Assembly: GCF_019904175.1 (NCBI RefSeq)
Contig: NZ_CP061913.1
Location: 620,001 to 684,000, forward strand
From: Dactylosporangium vinaceum
GTDB taxonomy: Bacteria > Actinomycetota > Actinomycetes > Mycobacteriales > Micromonosporaceae
DNA: 64,000 bases
Direction of reading: 5' to 3'
Shown: one piece after another, positions 1 to 8,348 of the stretch
How positions within the stretch are numbered: position 1 is the first letter of the stretch
Layout of the letters: the number at the start of each line of letters is the position of its first letter
Position numbers and translations under genes: made by a program
Notes under the pieces: generated by a model
The model's database searches: none
What the model was told of the DNA's origin: nothing
The model's input: the letters and a program-made list of their open reading frames with translations, nothing else

Positions 1-2523
1 GGCCATGCCGAGGCGGCGCATGGCGTCCCCGCGCTCGTAGGTCAGGTGGGCCGCCGTCGCCGCCTCCAGCGCGTCGGACAGCGTCGCGTAGCTGCGCCGG
101 TGATCGCCCAGGCCCCGATAGGCCCGCCCGGCCACCAGCAGCGCGCCGACCTGCACGGCCGCGTCGTCGCCGGCGTTGGCGGTGATCTTCTCGGCGTATC
201 CGAGCGCCTCCGCCGAGCGCCCGAGCTGCAGCAGCGCCCGCGCGTGGACGAGCCGGTCGGCCGCGGGCAGGATCCCGCCGCCGAGCACCGCCGCGCGCTC
301 CGCGGCCTGGGCGGCCTGCGCCGGCTCCCCGGAGGCCAGCGCGGCCCGGGCCGCCCGCCCGAGCGCCTGCACACCCAGCGGCGCGGCCGAGCGGGCGAGC
401 GAGTCCGGCCGCAGCCCGACCACGTCGGCGAGCTTGCCGGCCCGCTCGGCGTGCTCGGCGATGAACGCGTCGGCCGAGCCGAGCGTCATGTTCAGCCCGG
501 CCACGTTCCCGGTGCCCCCGGCGGCCAGGAACGAGGTGACGGCGGCCGACGCCCAGCGGGACAGCGCCGCGTGCCGCTCGGCCAGGTCGGCCTTGCCGAT
601 GCCGGCGTACGCGGCCTCGCGCAGCAGCGGCGTGGCGAAGGCGAACCCGCCCCGGCCGCGGCGCAGCATCCGGCGCTGCAGCAGCTCCTCGACGGCCCGC
701 TCGAGCTCGACAGCGGCCACGACCGCGGGCCGGGCCGGCTGGCCGGGCGGGTTGAACCGGAGCGCCTCCAGCGCGCGGGCGGGCACGGTGTCGCCGATGA
801 CGGCCGCGTCGCGCAGCACGGCCCGGGTGTCGCTCGGCAGCGCGTCGATGCGGGCCGCGAGGACGGCCGCGAGGTCGCGCGACAGCAGCCGCCCGCCGAG
901 GGACCCGGGCGCGAGCCGCCAGCCCGGCGGGTCGGTGCCGGCCACGGTGGTCAGCGCGCCCCGCTCCTGCAGCAGGGTCACGAGCTCGGCCAGGTAGAAC
1001 GGGTTGCCCTGCGCGGTCGCGAGGAGCCGGTCCTCGTCGGCCGGCGCGAGCCGTCCACCCCCGAGATAGGCGGTCAGCAGGCGAGCGGCGTCGGCACCCC
1101 GCAGCGGCGGAATCGGTACCACTTCAGCGTCGGCGATCCGGGTGAGCACTCCGGCCGAGCGGACCAGCTCGGGCCGGCCGAGCAGCACGATGAGCACGGG
1201 GCCCTCGAGCCGCTCGATGGCGGCACCGAGCGCGTCGAGCGTCTCGGCCGTCGCGTCGTGCAGGTCGTCGACGGTGACGACGAGCGGGGTCTCCGCGGCC
1301 AGCCCGGACAGCAGCTCGGCGACCGCGGCCGGTACGGCGTCGAGATCCAGCTCGTCGGCCTTGCCACCGGGTGCGACCCAGGCGGTGTCGCCCACTGCTT
1401 CCGTGTACCCGATGAGCGTCAGGAGCAGGTCAGAGGCGAACCGCGGCGGCTCCGGGCGTCCGCGCGCGGCCCGGGCGAGGCGCTGGGCCAGCCGGCGCAG
1501 CCGCTCCTCGACCGCCTCGCGGGTCAGCGCGGCGTCCGGGGGCAGCCCGATCGCGGCGCGCACGAGGTCGGCCAGCGGGGCGAGCCGCCGGCGCTCCCCG
1601 AACGCCGCACAGTGCACCGACAGCACTCGCGCCCCGCCGCCAGGAGCAAAACCGGCACTCGGGGTGTACCCCGCGCCGCCCAGATAGCCGGCCGCGAAGC
1701 GCTCGATCTCGCCGGCCAGCCGCGTCTTGCCCAGCCCCGCCTCGCCGGTGAAGACCAGGACCCGGGGCTCCTGCCGGTCGGCGATCTCGGCGAGGCGCCC
1801 GGACACGCGCCCGAGCTCGGGCTCCCGCCCGACGAACGGCGCCTCGTCGCCGAGCCCCGACCGGGTGCCGGGCGCGTCGAGCAGCCCGAGCAGCTCGAAG
1901 GCGTCGACCGGCTCCCGCTTGCCCTTGAGCCGCAGCGGCCGCAGCGCCCGCCAGGAGGCGAGCAGGCGGGTGGAGCTGGAGGTGCGGTCGCCCGCGTACA
2001 CCGCGCCGATCGCGGCCGCGTCGGCGAGCCGGGCGGCGGTGTTGACGGTGTCGCCGATGACCGTGTATTCGATGCCGGCCTGCACCCCGGCCACCACCGG
2101 CCCGGTGTTGAGCCCGATCCGCAGCCCCAGGGGCGCCCCGCCGCCGCGCTCGTCGTCGAGCACCCGGCGCACGGCCCGCTGCATGGACAGCGCGGCCCGC
2201 ACGGCCCGCTCGGCGTCGTCCTCGTGCGCGACGGGCGCGCCGAACACGGCCATGATCCCGTCGCCGGTGAGCTTGTCGACGTGCCCGCCGAACGTCTTCA
2301 CGGCCCCGGCCAGCGCGGCCAGGACCCGGTCGGTGACGGCGCCGACCCGCTCCGGGTCGAGATCCTCCGACCAGGCGGTGAAGTCGGACAGGTCGCCGAA
2401 GAGGACGGTGACGATCCGCCGCTCGGCCGCGGGCAGGGTGGCCGCCGCCGGCAGCGCGGAGCCGCAGTGGTGGCAGAACCGCGCACCGGGCACGGCAACG
2501 GTCCCGCACACCGCACACGTCAC
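1..2523 (-). CDS. Class III nucleotide cyclase / AAA ATPase regulator (3' end outside window)
   Basis: The reading frame is open from a GTG at 2523 to the window edge, at least 841 codons with no stop, so the C-terminus is missing. GGAGG lies 7 nt upstream of the GTG. Order seen: an N-terminal zinc ribbon with two Cys pairs (C3/C6, C17/C20); a class III adenylate/guanylate cyclase domain with FGDLSDFT, KLTGDGIMAVFGAP and YTVIGDTVNTAARL, including both metal aspartates; then a STAND/AAA module with Walker A FTGEAGLGKTRL and Walker B-like LVVTVDDLHD; then Ala/Leu-rich helical repeats resembling TPRs. Family members couple cyclase-like domains to signal-dependent ATPases, often as transcriptional or protein-complex regulators. 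Substrate (ATP or GTP) and any C-terminal output domain cannot be read here. Confidence 0.88.
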   Translation of the reverse strand, partial: MTCAVCGTVAVPGARFCHHCGSALPAAATLPAAERRIVTVLFGDLSDFTAWSEDLDPERVGAVTDRVLAALAGAVKTFGGHVDKLTGDGIMAVFGAPVAHEDDAERAVRAALSMQRAVRRVLDDERGGGAPLGLRIGLNTGPVVAGVQAGIEYTVIGDTVNTAARLADAAAIGAVYAGDRTSSSTRLLASWRALRPLRLKGKREPVDAFELLGLLDAPGTRSGLGDEAPFVGREPELGRVSGRLAEIADRQEPRVLVFTGEAGLGKTRLAGEIERFAAGYLGGAGYTPSAGFAPGGGARVLSVHCAAFGERRRLAPLADLVRAAIGLPPDAALTREAVEERLRRLAQRLARAARGRPEPPRFASDLLLTLIGYTEAVGDTAWVAPGGKADELDLDAVPAAVAELLSGLAAETPLVVTVDDLHDATAETLDALGAAIERLEGPVLIVLLGRPELVRSAGVLTRIADAEVVPIPPLRGADAARLLTAYLGGGRLAPADEDRLLATAQGNPFYLAELVTLLQERGALTTVAGTDPPGWRLAPGSLGGRLLSRDLAAVLAARIDALPSDTRAVLRDAAVIGDTVPARALEALRFNPPGQPARPAVVAAVELERAVEELLQRRMLRRGRGGFAFATPLLREAAYAGIGKADLAERHAALSRWASAAVTSFLAAGGTGNVAGLNMTLGSADAFIAEHAERAGKLADVVGLRPDSLARSAAPLGVQALGRAARAALASGEPAQAAQAAERAAVLGGGILPAADRLVHARALLQLGRSAEALGYAEKITANAGDDAAVQVGALLVAGRAYRGLGDHRRSYATLSDALEAATAAHLTYERGDAMRRLGMA

Positions 2524-2577
2524 GCCGTCACCTCCGCAAGCCCCGGTGATCGGCCTCGCGCCTTCGCTCCCAACCGC

Positions 2578-3363
2578 TCACGCCGAGTCCAAACCACGGG
2601 GACCGTGGTGTGATTCCCGTCGCAGGAAATCGAGCTGCGCCCGCACGCTCATCTCGGCCGCCGGCCACAGTGAACGGTCCACGTCGGCGTACACGGCGGC
2701 CACGACGTCGCCCGCCTCCGACGCCCCGCCCGCCACGGCCGCCCGGACCTGCTCGAGCCGCGCTTCGCGGTGCCGGCGGTAGTACCGCGCCGCCACCCCG
2801 GTGTCGCTGAGCGAGGGCCCGTGCCCGGGCAGCGCCGGCCGCCCGTCGAGCGCGGCGAGCTTGCCCAGGCTCTCGAAGTAGTCGCCGAGGTCGCCGTCGG
2901 GCCAGGCCACCACCGTCGTCCCGCGCCCGAGGATGGTGTCACCGGTCAGCACGACTTCTTCGCCGCGGTACCGCACCACGAAACACACCGAGTCCCTGGA
3001 GTGCCCGGGCGTCACCAGAGGCTCGACCACGACCCCGTCCGCGTCGAGGTGCTCGAGGACCGGCGGGTCGTACACCCGCGCGCCGGTCAGCTCGGCCAGC
3101 CGCCGCACACCCTCGGTATGGTCGATGTGCCCGTGCGTGAGCACGATGGCCGCGACTGGCGAGTGCGCGGCCACGGCCCGCAGGTGCCCCTCGTCGAGCG
3201 GCCCGGGGTCGACCACGACCGACCCGCCGCCCGGGGCACGCAGCAGCCACGTGTTGGTGCCGTCGAGCGTCATCGGGCCCGGATTGGGCGCGCGGACGAG
3301 CGTCACCCAGTCGGGCAACGCGGCGAGCACTTCAGCGGCGGGGGTGGTGACGTGGCTTACCAC
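2578..3363 (-). CDS. MBL-fold metallo-hydrolase (LACTB2/Rv3677c-like)
   Basis: A 261-aa metallo-beta-lactamase-fold hydrolase. The metal ligands are visible: LTHGHIDHTEG (HxHxDH), TPGHSRDS, LTGDTILG and a late LPGHGPSLS. The N-terminal NPGPMTLDGTNTWLL is typical of the LACTB2-like branch, whose members act as hydrolases or ribonucleases on uncertain substrates. The start taken is GTG at 3363 (GTG GTA AGC); a start a few codons inward is possible. The next gene upstream on the same strand is the RidA gene, 355 bp away across a repeat-bearing gap. From memory, M. tuberculosis has the same order (Rv3677c, Rv3678c). Confidence 0.9.
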   Translation of the reverse strand: MVSHVTTPAAEVLAALPDWVTLVRAPNPGPMTLDGTNTWLLRAPGGGSVVVDPGPLDEGHLRAVAAHSPVAAIVLTHGHIDHTEGVRRLAELTGARVYDPPVLEHLDADGVVVEPLVTPGHSRDSVCFVVRYRGEEVVLTGDTILGRGTTVVAWPDGDLGDYFESLGKLAALDGRPALPGHGPSLSDTGVAARYYRRHREARLEQVRAAVAGGASEAGDVVAAVYADVDRSLWPAAEMSVRAQLDFLRRESHHGPRGLDSA

Positions 3364-3429
3364 ACACAGATCCTACGGTGAGCCGGTTCACCGGCTGCGT
3401 CACCCGACTGGCCAGGGGGTTGGCACGAA

Positions 3430-3476
3430 AAGTCGGGCGCTGGCGCGCCACGATTTTTCGGACTTATACCCGGACG
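3430..3476 (-). repeat. Dispersed palindromic repeat, copy 1
   Basis: Read on the minus strand it has TATAAGTCCGAAAAATCG, a GC-rich centre with GGCGCGCC, then CGACTTTTCG. The TAAGTCCGAAA core is shared with copy 2 in inverted orientation, and the CGACTTTTCG end resembles the copy at 30719. Confidence 0.5.
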
Positions 3477-3544
3477 GGTGACATGTCGCTTTCGGCGGAA
3501 CTACATCGGTCTTGAGCAGGTGAGACGCGAGGTGTGGCTAGCAA

Positions 3545-3598
3545 ATGGTGATAAGTCCGAAATATCCGGTGAGGAACGAGCCGGATATTTCGCGGCGT
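3545..3598 (+). repeat. Dispersed palindromic repeat, copy 2
   Basis: Contains a perfect 12-bp inverted repeat, CGAAATATCCGG (3558-3569) and CCGGATATTTCG (3581-3592), around an 11-nt loop. The preceding ATGGTGATAAGT is also found, with the hairpin, inside the atuA-like gene at 25479-25527. It is AT-richer than its surroundings. Confidence 0.65.
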
Positions 3599-3718
3599 GG
3601 TCACTGTGTGCTGGAGGCGGCGTGGTCGGTCACGAGCGGCACGTGGCCCGTCCGGCCACGCGTCCGGACGCGGCCCGGGCCGGCCGCGTATCGACGCGGC
3701 CGGCCGGACCGGACGAGC

Positions 3719-4177
3719 TCAGGAGAGCTCGAGAATCGCCTCGACCTCGACCGGCGCGTTCAGCGGCAACGCCGACACGCCGACCGCGCTGCGGGCGTGC
3801 TGCCCCGCCTCGCCGAACACCTCGCCGAACAGCTCCGACGCGCCGTTGACGACGCCCGGCTGCCCGGTGAAGCCCGGCGCCGACGCCACGAACCCGACGA
3901 TCTTCACGACCCGCACGACACTGCCCAGCCCGGCGAGGGCCTCGACGGCCGCCAGCACGTTGACGGCGCAGGTCCGGGCCAGCTCCTTGGCCCGCTCGGG
4001 GGCCACCTCGGCGCCGACCAGGCCGGTGGCGGCCAGCGCGCCGCCGACCATCGGCAGCTGGCCCGAGACGTAGACGTGGCTGCCCGTGCGCACCGCGGGA
4101 ACGTAGGCGGCCACCGGCGGTACCACCGGCGGAATGGTGATCCCGAGCTCGGCCAGGCGGGCGTAGACGTCGCCCAC
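3719..4177 (-). CDS. RidA (YjgF/YER057c/UK114) family protein
   Basis: A 152-aa protein with the RidA fold signature: VRTGSHVYVSGQLPMVGG near residue 30-50 and a C-terminal LPLNAPVEVEAILELS in place of the more usual LPxGALVEIEAxA. RidA proteins hydrolyse reactive enamine/imine intermediates from PLP enzymes. This branch lacks a clear C-terminal catalytic Arg in the part I can read, so deaminase activity is uncertain. The GTG start lies 1 nt after the TGA of the 52-aa gene upstream, so the two are translationally coupled. Confidence 0.9.
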   Translation of the reverse strand: MGDVYARLAELGITIPPVVPPVAAYVPAVRTGSHVYVSGQLPMVGGALAATGLVGAEVAPERAKELARTCAVNVLAAVEALAGLGSVVRVVKIVGFVASAPGFTGQPGVVNGASELFGEVFGEAGQHARSAVGVSALPLNAPVEVEAILELS

Positions 4178-4178
4178 G

Positions 4179-4337
4179 TCAGCCGGCCTTGGGGCGCTTG
4201 AAGTAGGCGACCAGGTTCTCCGGGTTGGGGCCGGGCACGATCGCCACCAGCTCCCAGCCCTCCTCCCCGAAGTTGTCGAGGATCATCTTGGTGTTGTGGA
4301 CCAGCAGCGGCGCGGTCAGGTACTCCCATTTCTGCAT
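4179..4337 (-). CDS. Small DUF4177-like protein (52 aa)
   Basis: A 52-residue protein beginning MQKWEYLTAPLL and ending FKRPKAG, with NFGEEGWELVAIV in the middle. The pattern KWEY...L...GWELV is the hallmark of DUF4177-type small proteins, for which no function is established. ATG at 4337 is preferred because the protein begins exactly at the conserved segment; the open frame extends further upstream without homology-like sequence. It is the first gene of a coupled pair with RidA. From memory this position matches Rv3678A of M. tuberculosis. Confidence 0.85.
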   Translation of the reverse strand: MQKWEYLTAPLLVHNTKMILDNFGEEGWELVAIVPGPNPENLVAYFKRPKAG

Positions 4338-4462
4338 GTGGGGACAGTAACGCCGAGCCTGGGGCCACCGTCGGGCACAGGCTGGTATCGGGACCCCCAT
4401 AGCTGGCCCGGTGACGCTACTGTGAGGGCCGCCGTCGTGGTTGTCGCGCAAAGGTGGGAAAA

Positions 4463-5374
4463 ATGACGCAGCCGCCCCCGTACCCGGGTCAACCCGAGTA
4501 TCCGGGTCAACCCGGACAACCCGGGCAGCCGGGCTGGCCGCCACCGCCGCCGGTCCAGGATCCGTTCGCCGTCCCGCCCGCGCCGCAGCCGGAGCAGTAC
4601 ACGGTGCAGCCGCCCGTGCAGCAGCCCGACCCCTACGCGGTGCCGCCGCAGCCGGACCCGTACGGGGGGCCGCCCACCTCGGCACCGCCCACGTCCGCGC
4701 AGCCGTACGGGCAGCCGGCGTACCCGCCACCGCCGCCCACCGGCGCGTTCGGCCAGCCCACGGGGCAGTTCCCGCCGCCCACCGGGCAGTTCCCGACCGG
4801 ACCGATGGGGGCCCCGCCCACCAGCGGCATCCCGGGGATGGCCCCGCCGATGTCCGGGCCGCCGATGTCGGGCCCGCCGTACCCGGGGGCGCCGGGCTAC
4901 CCCATGTACCCGCAGGCGGCTCCGCCGAAGAAGAGCCGGGGCCTGCTCATCACCCTGATCATCGTGGGTGTCCTGGTCGTGCTCGGCGGCGGTGGCGGCG
5001 CCGCGGCCTACTTCGTGTCGAAGAGCAACGAGGGCAAGGGCGCGCCGACGGCGGCCGAGGCGGTCAACAGCTTCCTCACCGCGGTGTACAAGAACAAGAG
5101 CGTCGACGAGGCGCTCAAGTACGTGTGCTCCTCGTCTCGCAACAAGGAGAAGGTGACCGCCCGAATCGACGAGATCCGCAAGTACGACGCCGGCCTCGTC
5201 AGCCCGACGTACACCTGGCCGGCCCCCAGCGTGGAGAAGCAGGACGGGGATGAGGCCACGCTCACCACCTCGGTGAAGGTGACCACGTCCGACGAGAAGG
5301 TCGCCGAGACGAAGTACCGCTACATCGCCACCCACGGCGACGGCTGGTGGGTGTGCGAGATCACTGCGGCCTGA
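4463..5374 (+). CDS. Proline-rich membrane protein with extracytoplasmic NTF2-like/DUF4878-like domain
   Basis: A 303-aa protein. Residues 1-150 are low-complexity Pro/Gly/Gln/Tyr repeats (PGQPEYPGQPGQ, PPTGQFP). One transmembrane helix follows a Lys-Lys-Ser-Arg stop (LLITLIIVGVLVVLGG), then about 110 extracytoplasmic residues with AAEAVNSFLTAVYKNK, a Cys in KYVCSS and a terminal GDGWWVCEI, suggesting a disulfide. I prefer ATG 4463, preceded by AAAGGTGG, over GTG 4454. It has the same architecture as the gene at 54475. Function unknown; a cell-envelope role is inferred from topology only. Confidence 0.8.
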   Translation: MTQPPPYPGQPEYPGQPGQPGQPGWPPPPPVQDPFAVPPAPQPEQYTVQPPVQQPDPYAVPPQPDPYGGPPTSAPPTSAQPYGQPAYPPPPPTGAFGQPTGQFPPPTGQFPTGPMGAPPTSGIPGMAPPMSGPPMSGPPYPGAPGYPMYPQAAPPKKSRGLLITLIIVGVLVVLGGGGGAAAYFVSKSNEGKGAPTAAEAVNSFLTAVYKNKSVDEALKYVCSSSRNKEKVTARIDEIRKYDAGLVSPTYTWPAPSVEKQDGDEATLTTSVKVTTSDEKVAETKYRYIATHGDGWWVCEITAA

Positions 5375-5405
5375 CGGTGAGCCCGGACCGGGTAGCGTCG
5401 AAGGC

Positions 5406-6383
5406 GTGACAGCACGCGAGTCTTCGGACGGGCGGGGCGGCTACGGCTGGCCCGCCCGTCTGCACGTGGTCACCGGCAAAGGCGGCACGGGCAAGACGAC
5501 CGTGGCCGCCGCGCTGGCGCTGGCCCTCGCCCGGGACGGGAAGCGGACCCTGCTGATCGAGGTCGAGGCGCGGCAGGGCATCGCCCAGCTGTTCGACCGC
5601 GACCCGCTGCCCTACAAAGAGTTGCGCATCGCCACCGCCCGCGGCGGCGGTGAGATGCGGGCGCTGGCCGTCGACGCCGAAGAGGCGCTGCTGGAGTACC
5701 TCGAGATGTTCTACCGCCTGGGCGTCGCCGGCCGGGCCCTGCGCAAGGTCGGCGCGGTCGACTTCGCCACCACCGTCGCCCCCGGCCTGCGCGACGTGCT
5801 GCTGACCGGCAAGATCAAGGAGGCCGTCACCCGCACCGTCGACGGCCGCCGGGTCTACGACGCCGTGGTGCTCGACGCCCCGCCGACCGGGCGGGTCGGG
5901 CGGTTCCTCAACGTGACGGCGGAGACGGCCCGGCTGGCCAAGGTCGGGCCGATCAAGACCCAGAGCGAGGGCGTGGCGGCCATCCTGCGCTCGCCGATGA
6001 CCGCCGTGCACGTGGTCACGCTGCTGGAGGAGATGCCGGTCCAGGAGACCGCGGACGCGATCGACGAGCTGACCCGCCTGGGCATCCCGATCGGCACCGT
6101 GATCGTCAACGCCACCCGCCCGCCGGTGCTGGCCGGGGTCAAGGTCACCCAGGCCGACCTGCGCCGGGGTCTCGCCGCGGCCGGGCTCCCGGCCGACCGG
6201 GAGGCGCTCGGCGGCCTCGTCGGGGAGGCGCGGGCCTACCAGACGAAGGTCGCCGCGGAGTCCTCCCTACGCACGGAGCTGCTGGGGCTCGGGCGCCCGG
6301 TGGTCGAGCTGCCGGTGGTGCCCGAGGGTGTGACGGCGGCGACCCTCGAGTCGCTCGGTGATCTGCTCCTCACGACTGCTTGA
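5406..6383 (+). CDS. ArsA/Get3-like P-loop ATPase, first of pair
   Basis: A 325-aa SIMIBI-class ATPase. The deviant Walker A is VVTGKGGTGKTT at about residues 20-31, with a signature Lys near its start; LDAPPTGRVGRFL resembles the Get3/ArsA switch (DxAPTGH). Get3/ArsA proteins bind tail-anchored proteins or metalloids. The actinobacterial pair corresponds to Rv3679/Rv3680 of M. tuberculosis, reported as Get3-like. The His of the usual DTAPTGH motif is replaced by Arg here. It starts with GTG 5406 and runs 28 bp short of the second ATPase, so they form an operon and probably a heteromer. Confidence 0.9.
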   Translation: MTARESSDGRGGYGWPARLHVVTGKGGTGKTTVAAALALALARDGKRTLLIEVEARQGIAQLFDRDPLPYKELRIATARGGGEMRALAVDAEEALLEYLEMFYRLGVAGRALRKVGAVDFATTVAPGLRDVLLTGKIKEAVTRTVDGRRVYDAVVLDAPPTGRVGRFLNVTAETARLAKVGPIKTQSEGVAAILRSPMTAVHVVTLLEEMPVQETADAIDELTRLGIPIGTVIVNATRPPVLAGVKVTQADLRRGLAAAGLPADREALGGLVGEARAYQTKVAAESSLRTELLGLGRPVVELPVVPEGVTAATLESLGDLLLTTA

Positions 6384-6411
6384 GAGTGCTCGCAGCGGAT
6401 ACGCTCGCAGA

Positions 6412-7557
6412 GTGCCTGCCACTGCCGAGACGCCCGGGTCGTCGCCGGACCTGGAGCTGGATGCGATCCTCGCAAACCGCGCGATCCGGATCGTCGTCTG
6501 CTGCGGCTCGGGCGGCGTCGGGAAGACCACCACGGCCGCGGCTCTCGCGCTGCGCGCGGCGGAGGAGCACGGCCGGCGTACGGTCGTCCTGACCATCGAC
6601 CCGGCCCGCCGGCTCGCCCAGGCCCTCGGCCTCACCGAGCTGGACAACACGCCCCGGCAGGTCAAGGGTCTCCAGCCGGACTCGGCCGAGCTGCAGGCGA
6701 TGATGCTGGACATGAAGCGGACCTTCGACGAGGTCGTGCTCGCGCACACCGACCCGAAGAAGGCCGAGGAGATCTTCGCCAACCCGTTCTACCAGGCCAT
6801 GAGCTCGACATTCTCCGGCACGCAGGAGTACATGGCGATGGAGAAGCTGGGCCAGCTGCGGGCCCGCGACGAGTGGGACCTGATCGTCGTGGACACCCCG
6901 CCGTCGCGCTCGGCCCTGGACTTCCTCGACGCGCCGGCCCGGCTGTCGCGCTTTCTCGACGGCCGGATGCTGCGCCTGCTGCTGGCGCCGGCGCGGGCCG
7001 GGGGCCGCAGCGTGTTCAACCTGGTCTCGGCCTCGTTCGGGCTGTTCAGCCGGACCGTGACGAAGATCCTGGGCGCCCAGCTGCTGACCGACCTGTCGGG
7101 CTTCGTGGGTGCGCTCGACTCCATGTTCGGCGGCTTCCGCGAGCGCGCCGAGCAGACCTACCGCGTGCTGCAGGCGCCGGAGACGGCGTTCCTGGTCGTC
7201 GCCGCGCCCGAGCCCGACGCGGTGCGCGAGGCGGTGTACTTCGCCGGGCGGCTCGCCGCCGACCACATGCCGCTGGCCGGCCTGGTCCTCAACCGGGTGG
7301 TGCCGGTCGCGGCGCCGAGCCTGGCCGCGGCCGATGCCCGGGCGGCCGCGGAGCGTCTCGACGGGCTCGGCGGCCACCAGGCGACGGCGGACGTGCTGCG
7401 CATCCATGCGGAGCTGGCGGACCAGCACGATCGGCAAGCGGCGGTCTCCGGCCGGTTCCTGCGCGCCCACCCGGGCGTGCCGGTCATCCGTGTCCCCGCC
7501 CAGCCCGCCGACGTCCACGACCTCGACGGGCTGCGCGCTATCGGTGCGACCTTCTGA
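6412..7557 (+). CDS. ArsA/Get3-like P-loop ATPase, second of pair
   Basis: A 381-aa partner of the preceding gene. The P-loop is VVCCGSGGVGKTTTAAALAL at about residues 30-49, followed by LTIDPARRLAQALGL and the switch VVDTPPSRSALDFLDAP, typical of this actinobacterial branch. GTG 6412 is chosen because it leaves a short leader before the P-loop and does not extend far into the previous gene. Two different Get3-like subunits in tandem are the rule in this neighbourhood. The client (tail-anchored protein, lipid or metal) cannot be inferred. Confidence 0.9.
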   Translation: MPATAETPGSSPDLELDAILANRAIRIVVCCGSGGVGKTTTAAALALRAAEEHGRRTVVLTIDPARRLAQALGLTELDNTPRQVKGLQPDSAELQAMMLDMKRTFDEVVLAHTDPKKAEEIFANPFYQAMSSTFSGTQEYMAMEKLGQLRARDEWDLIVVDTPPSRSALDFLDAPARLSRFLDGRMLRLLLAPARAGGRSVFNLVSASFGLFSRTVTKILGAQLLTDLSGFVGALDSMFGGFRERAEQTYRVLQAPETAFLVVAAPEPDAVREAVYFAGRLAADHMPLAGLVLNRVVPVAAPSLAAADARAAAERLDGLGGHQATADVLRIHAELADQHDRQAAVSGRFLRAHPGVPVIRVPAQPADVHDLDGLRAIGATF

Positions 7558-7615
7558 GAGCCGGGCCCCCCGGTCCGGCTCGCAGACGGCAATCTGACAC
7601 TGGAATATCTGATGA

Positions 7616-7924
7616 TCAGCCGGTCGGGACCAGCTCCTTGGTCGTGTCCTTCTCGTTGCGGTCCATGGCCGCTTCGAACATCTTGCGCCAGCTGGGCACC
7701 TGCGGGTGACGGCGCAGCAACGCACGGCGCTCGCGCTCGGTCATGCCGCCCCACACCCCGAACTCGATCCGGTTGTCGAGGGCGTCCGCCAGGCACTCGT
7801 ACCGCACGGGGCAGCTCCGGCAGATCCGCTTCGCCACGTTCTGCTCGGCGCCCTGAACGAACAGGGCGTCCGGGTCGCCATTGCGACACGCGGCGATGCT
7901 GGGCCAGTCGACGACCATGCTCAT
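7616..7924 (-). CDS. WhiB-family iron-sulfur regulator (WhiB4/WblA type)
   Basis: A 102-aa WhiB protein. Four cysteines at 13, 35, 38 and 44 (RICRSCPVRYEC) form the [4Fe-4S] site, followed by the turn EFGVWGGMTERERR and a basic tail. WhiB proteins sense redox or NO through the cluster and modulate sigma-factor-dependent transcription. The location, divergent from ponA2 and beside the two ArsA-like genes, matches whiB4 of M. tuberculosis and wblA of Streptomyces (recalled synteny), so it is probably that orthologue. ATG 7924 follows AGAGGAA; an ATG two codons inside (7918) is an alternative. An in-frame upstream extension to 8122 lacks WhiB features. Confidence 0.93.
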   Translation of the reverse strand: MSMVVDWPSIAACRNGDPDALFVQGAEQNVAKRICRSCPVRYECLADALDNRIEFGVWGGMTERERRALLRRHPQVPSWRKMFEAAMDRNEKDTTKELVPTG

Positions 7925-8348
7925 ATTTCCTCTTCCCCCCTTGGACTCCCCCCGGGTCCATCCGCCGTGCTTGCCCCGGCGAAAAGCGCCCAAACCACGT
8001 CCCCCCATGGCATTCGGGTGCAGTTCGCCGGATCGCCCGGCGCGACAGCAGGGTCCCCGGCCACGGGAACCCCGAGAGGAGCTTTCCGGAACATCATGCT
8101 CTGTAGTCGTCCAGTTACGCAACGTTGTTGCACCAGGTTAACCGGCCATTTGCGATCCACCAAAGGGCCGATCGGGGCTAGTCCTACGCCACTACCGGGT
8201 GCGATTTGCCCAAAATGCCGACGGCCCCCGTGCCACGTGCCGCAGAATCGGAAATGGGTCAACCTCACGCTCGGTGTCACGCGTCTAGGACAACGAGACC
8301 GCCTCCATCTGGACGCGGCCTCATGACGGCGTCCCGTAGGCTGAGGAA
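7925..8348. promoter_or_regulatory. Divergent whiB / ponA2 control region
   Basis: A 424-bp gap without a gene. It includes two compact palindromes, GCAAC-GTT-GTTGC (8119-8131) and GGTTAACC (8136-8143), about 200 bp upstream of both starts, which could be regulator sites. No -10/-35 pair could be assigned with confidence. Confidence 0.45.

Larger units (their letters stand above)
3364..3718. other. Intergenic stretch with two palindromic repeat copies
   Basis: No convincing gene is seen between the RidA stop and the MBL start. It holds two copies of a short palindromic repeat in opposite orientation (3430-3476 and 3545-3598). It presumably also carries the promoter of the MBL gene near 3364-3420. 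Confidence 0.6.

Noticed and set aside
46..2613. Long plus-strand open frame (over 850 codons) opposite the first gene
   Set aside because: Arg/Gly/Pro-rich translation with no motifs; it is the antisense shadow of the cyclase gene caused by high GC3.
3545..4201. Plus-strand ORF starting in the palindromic repeat upstream of ridA
   Set aside because: Overlaps ridA in antisense and translates to low-complexity sequence; the start lies in a repeat that occurs elsewhere.
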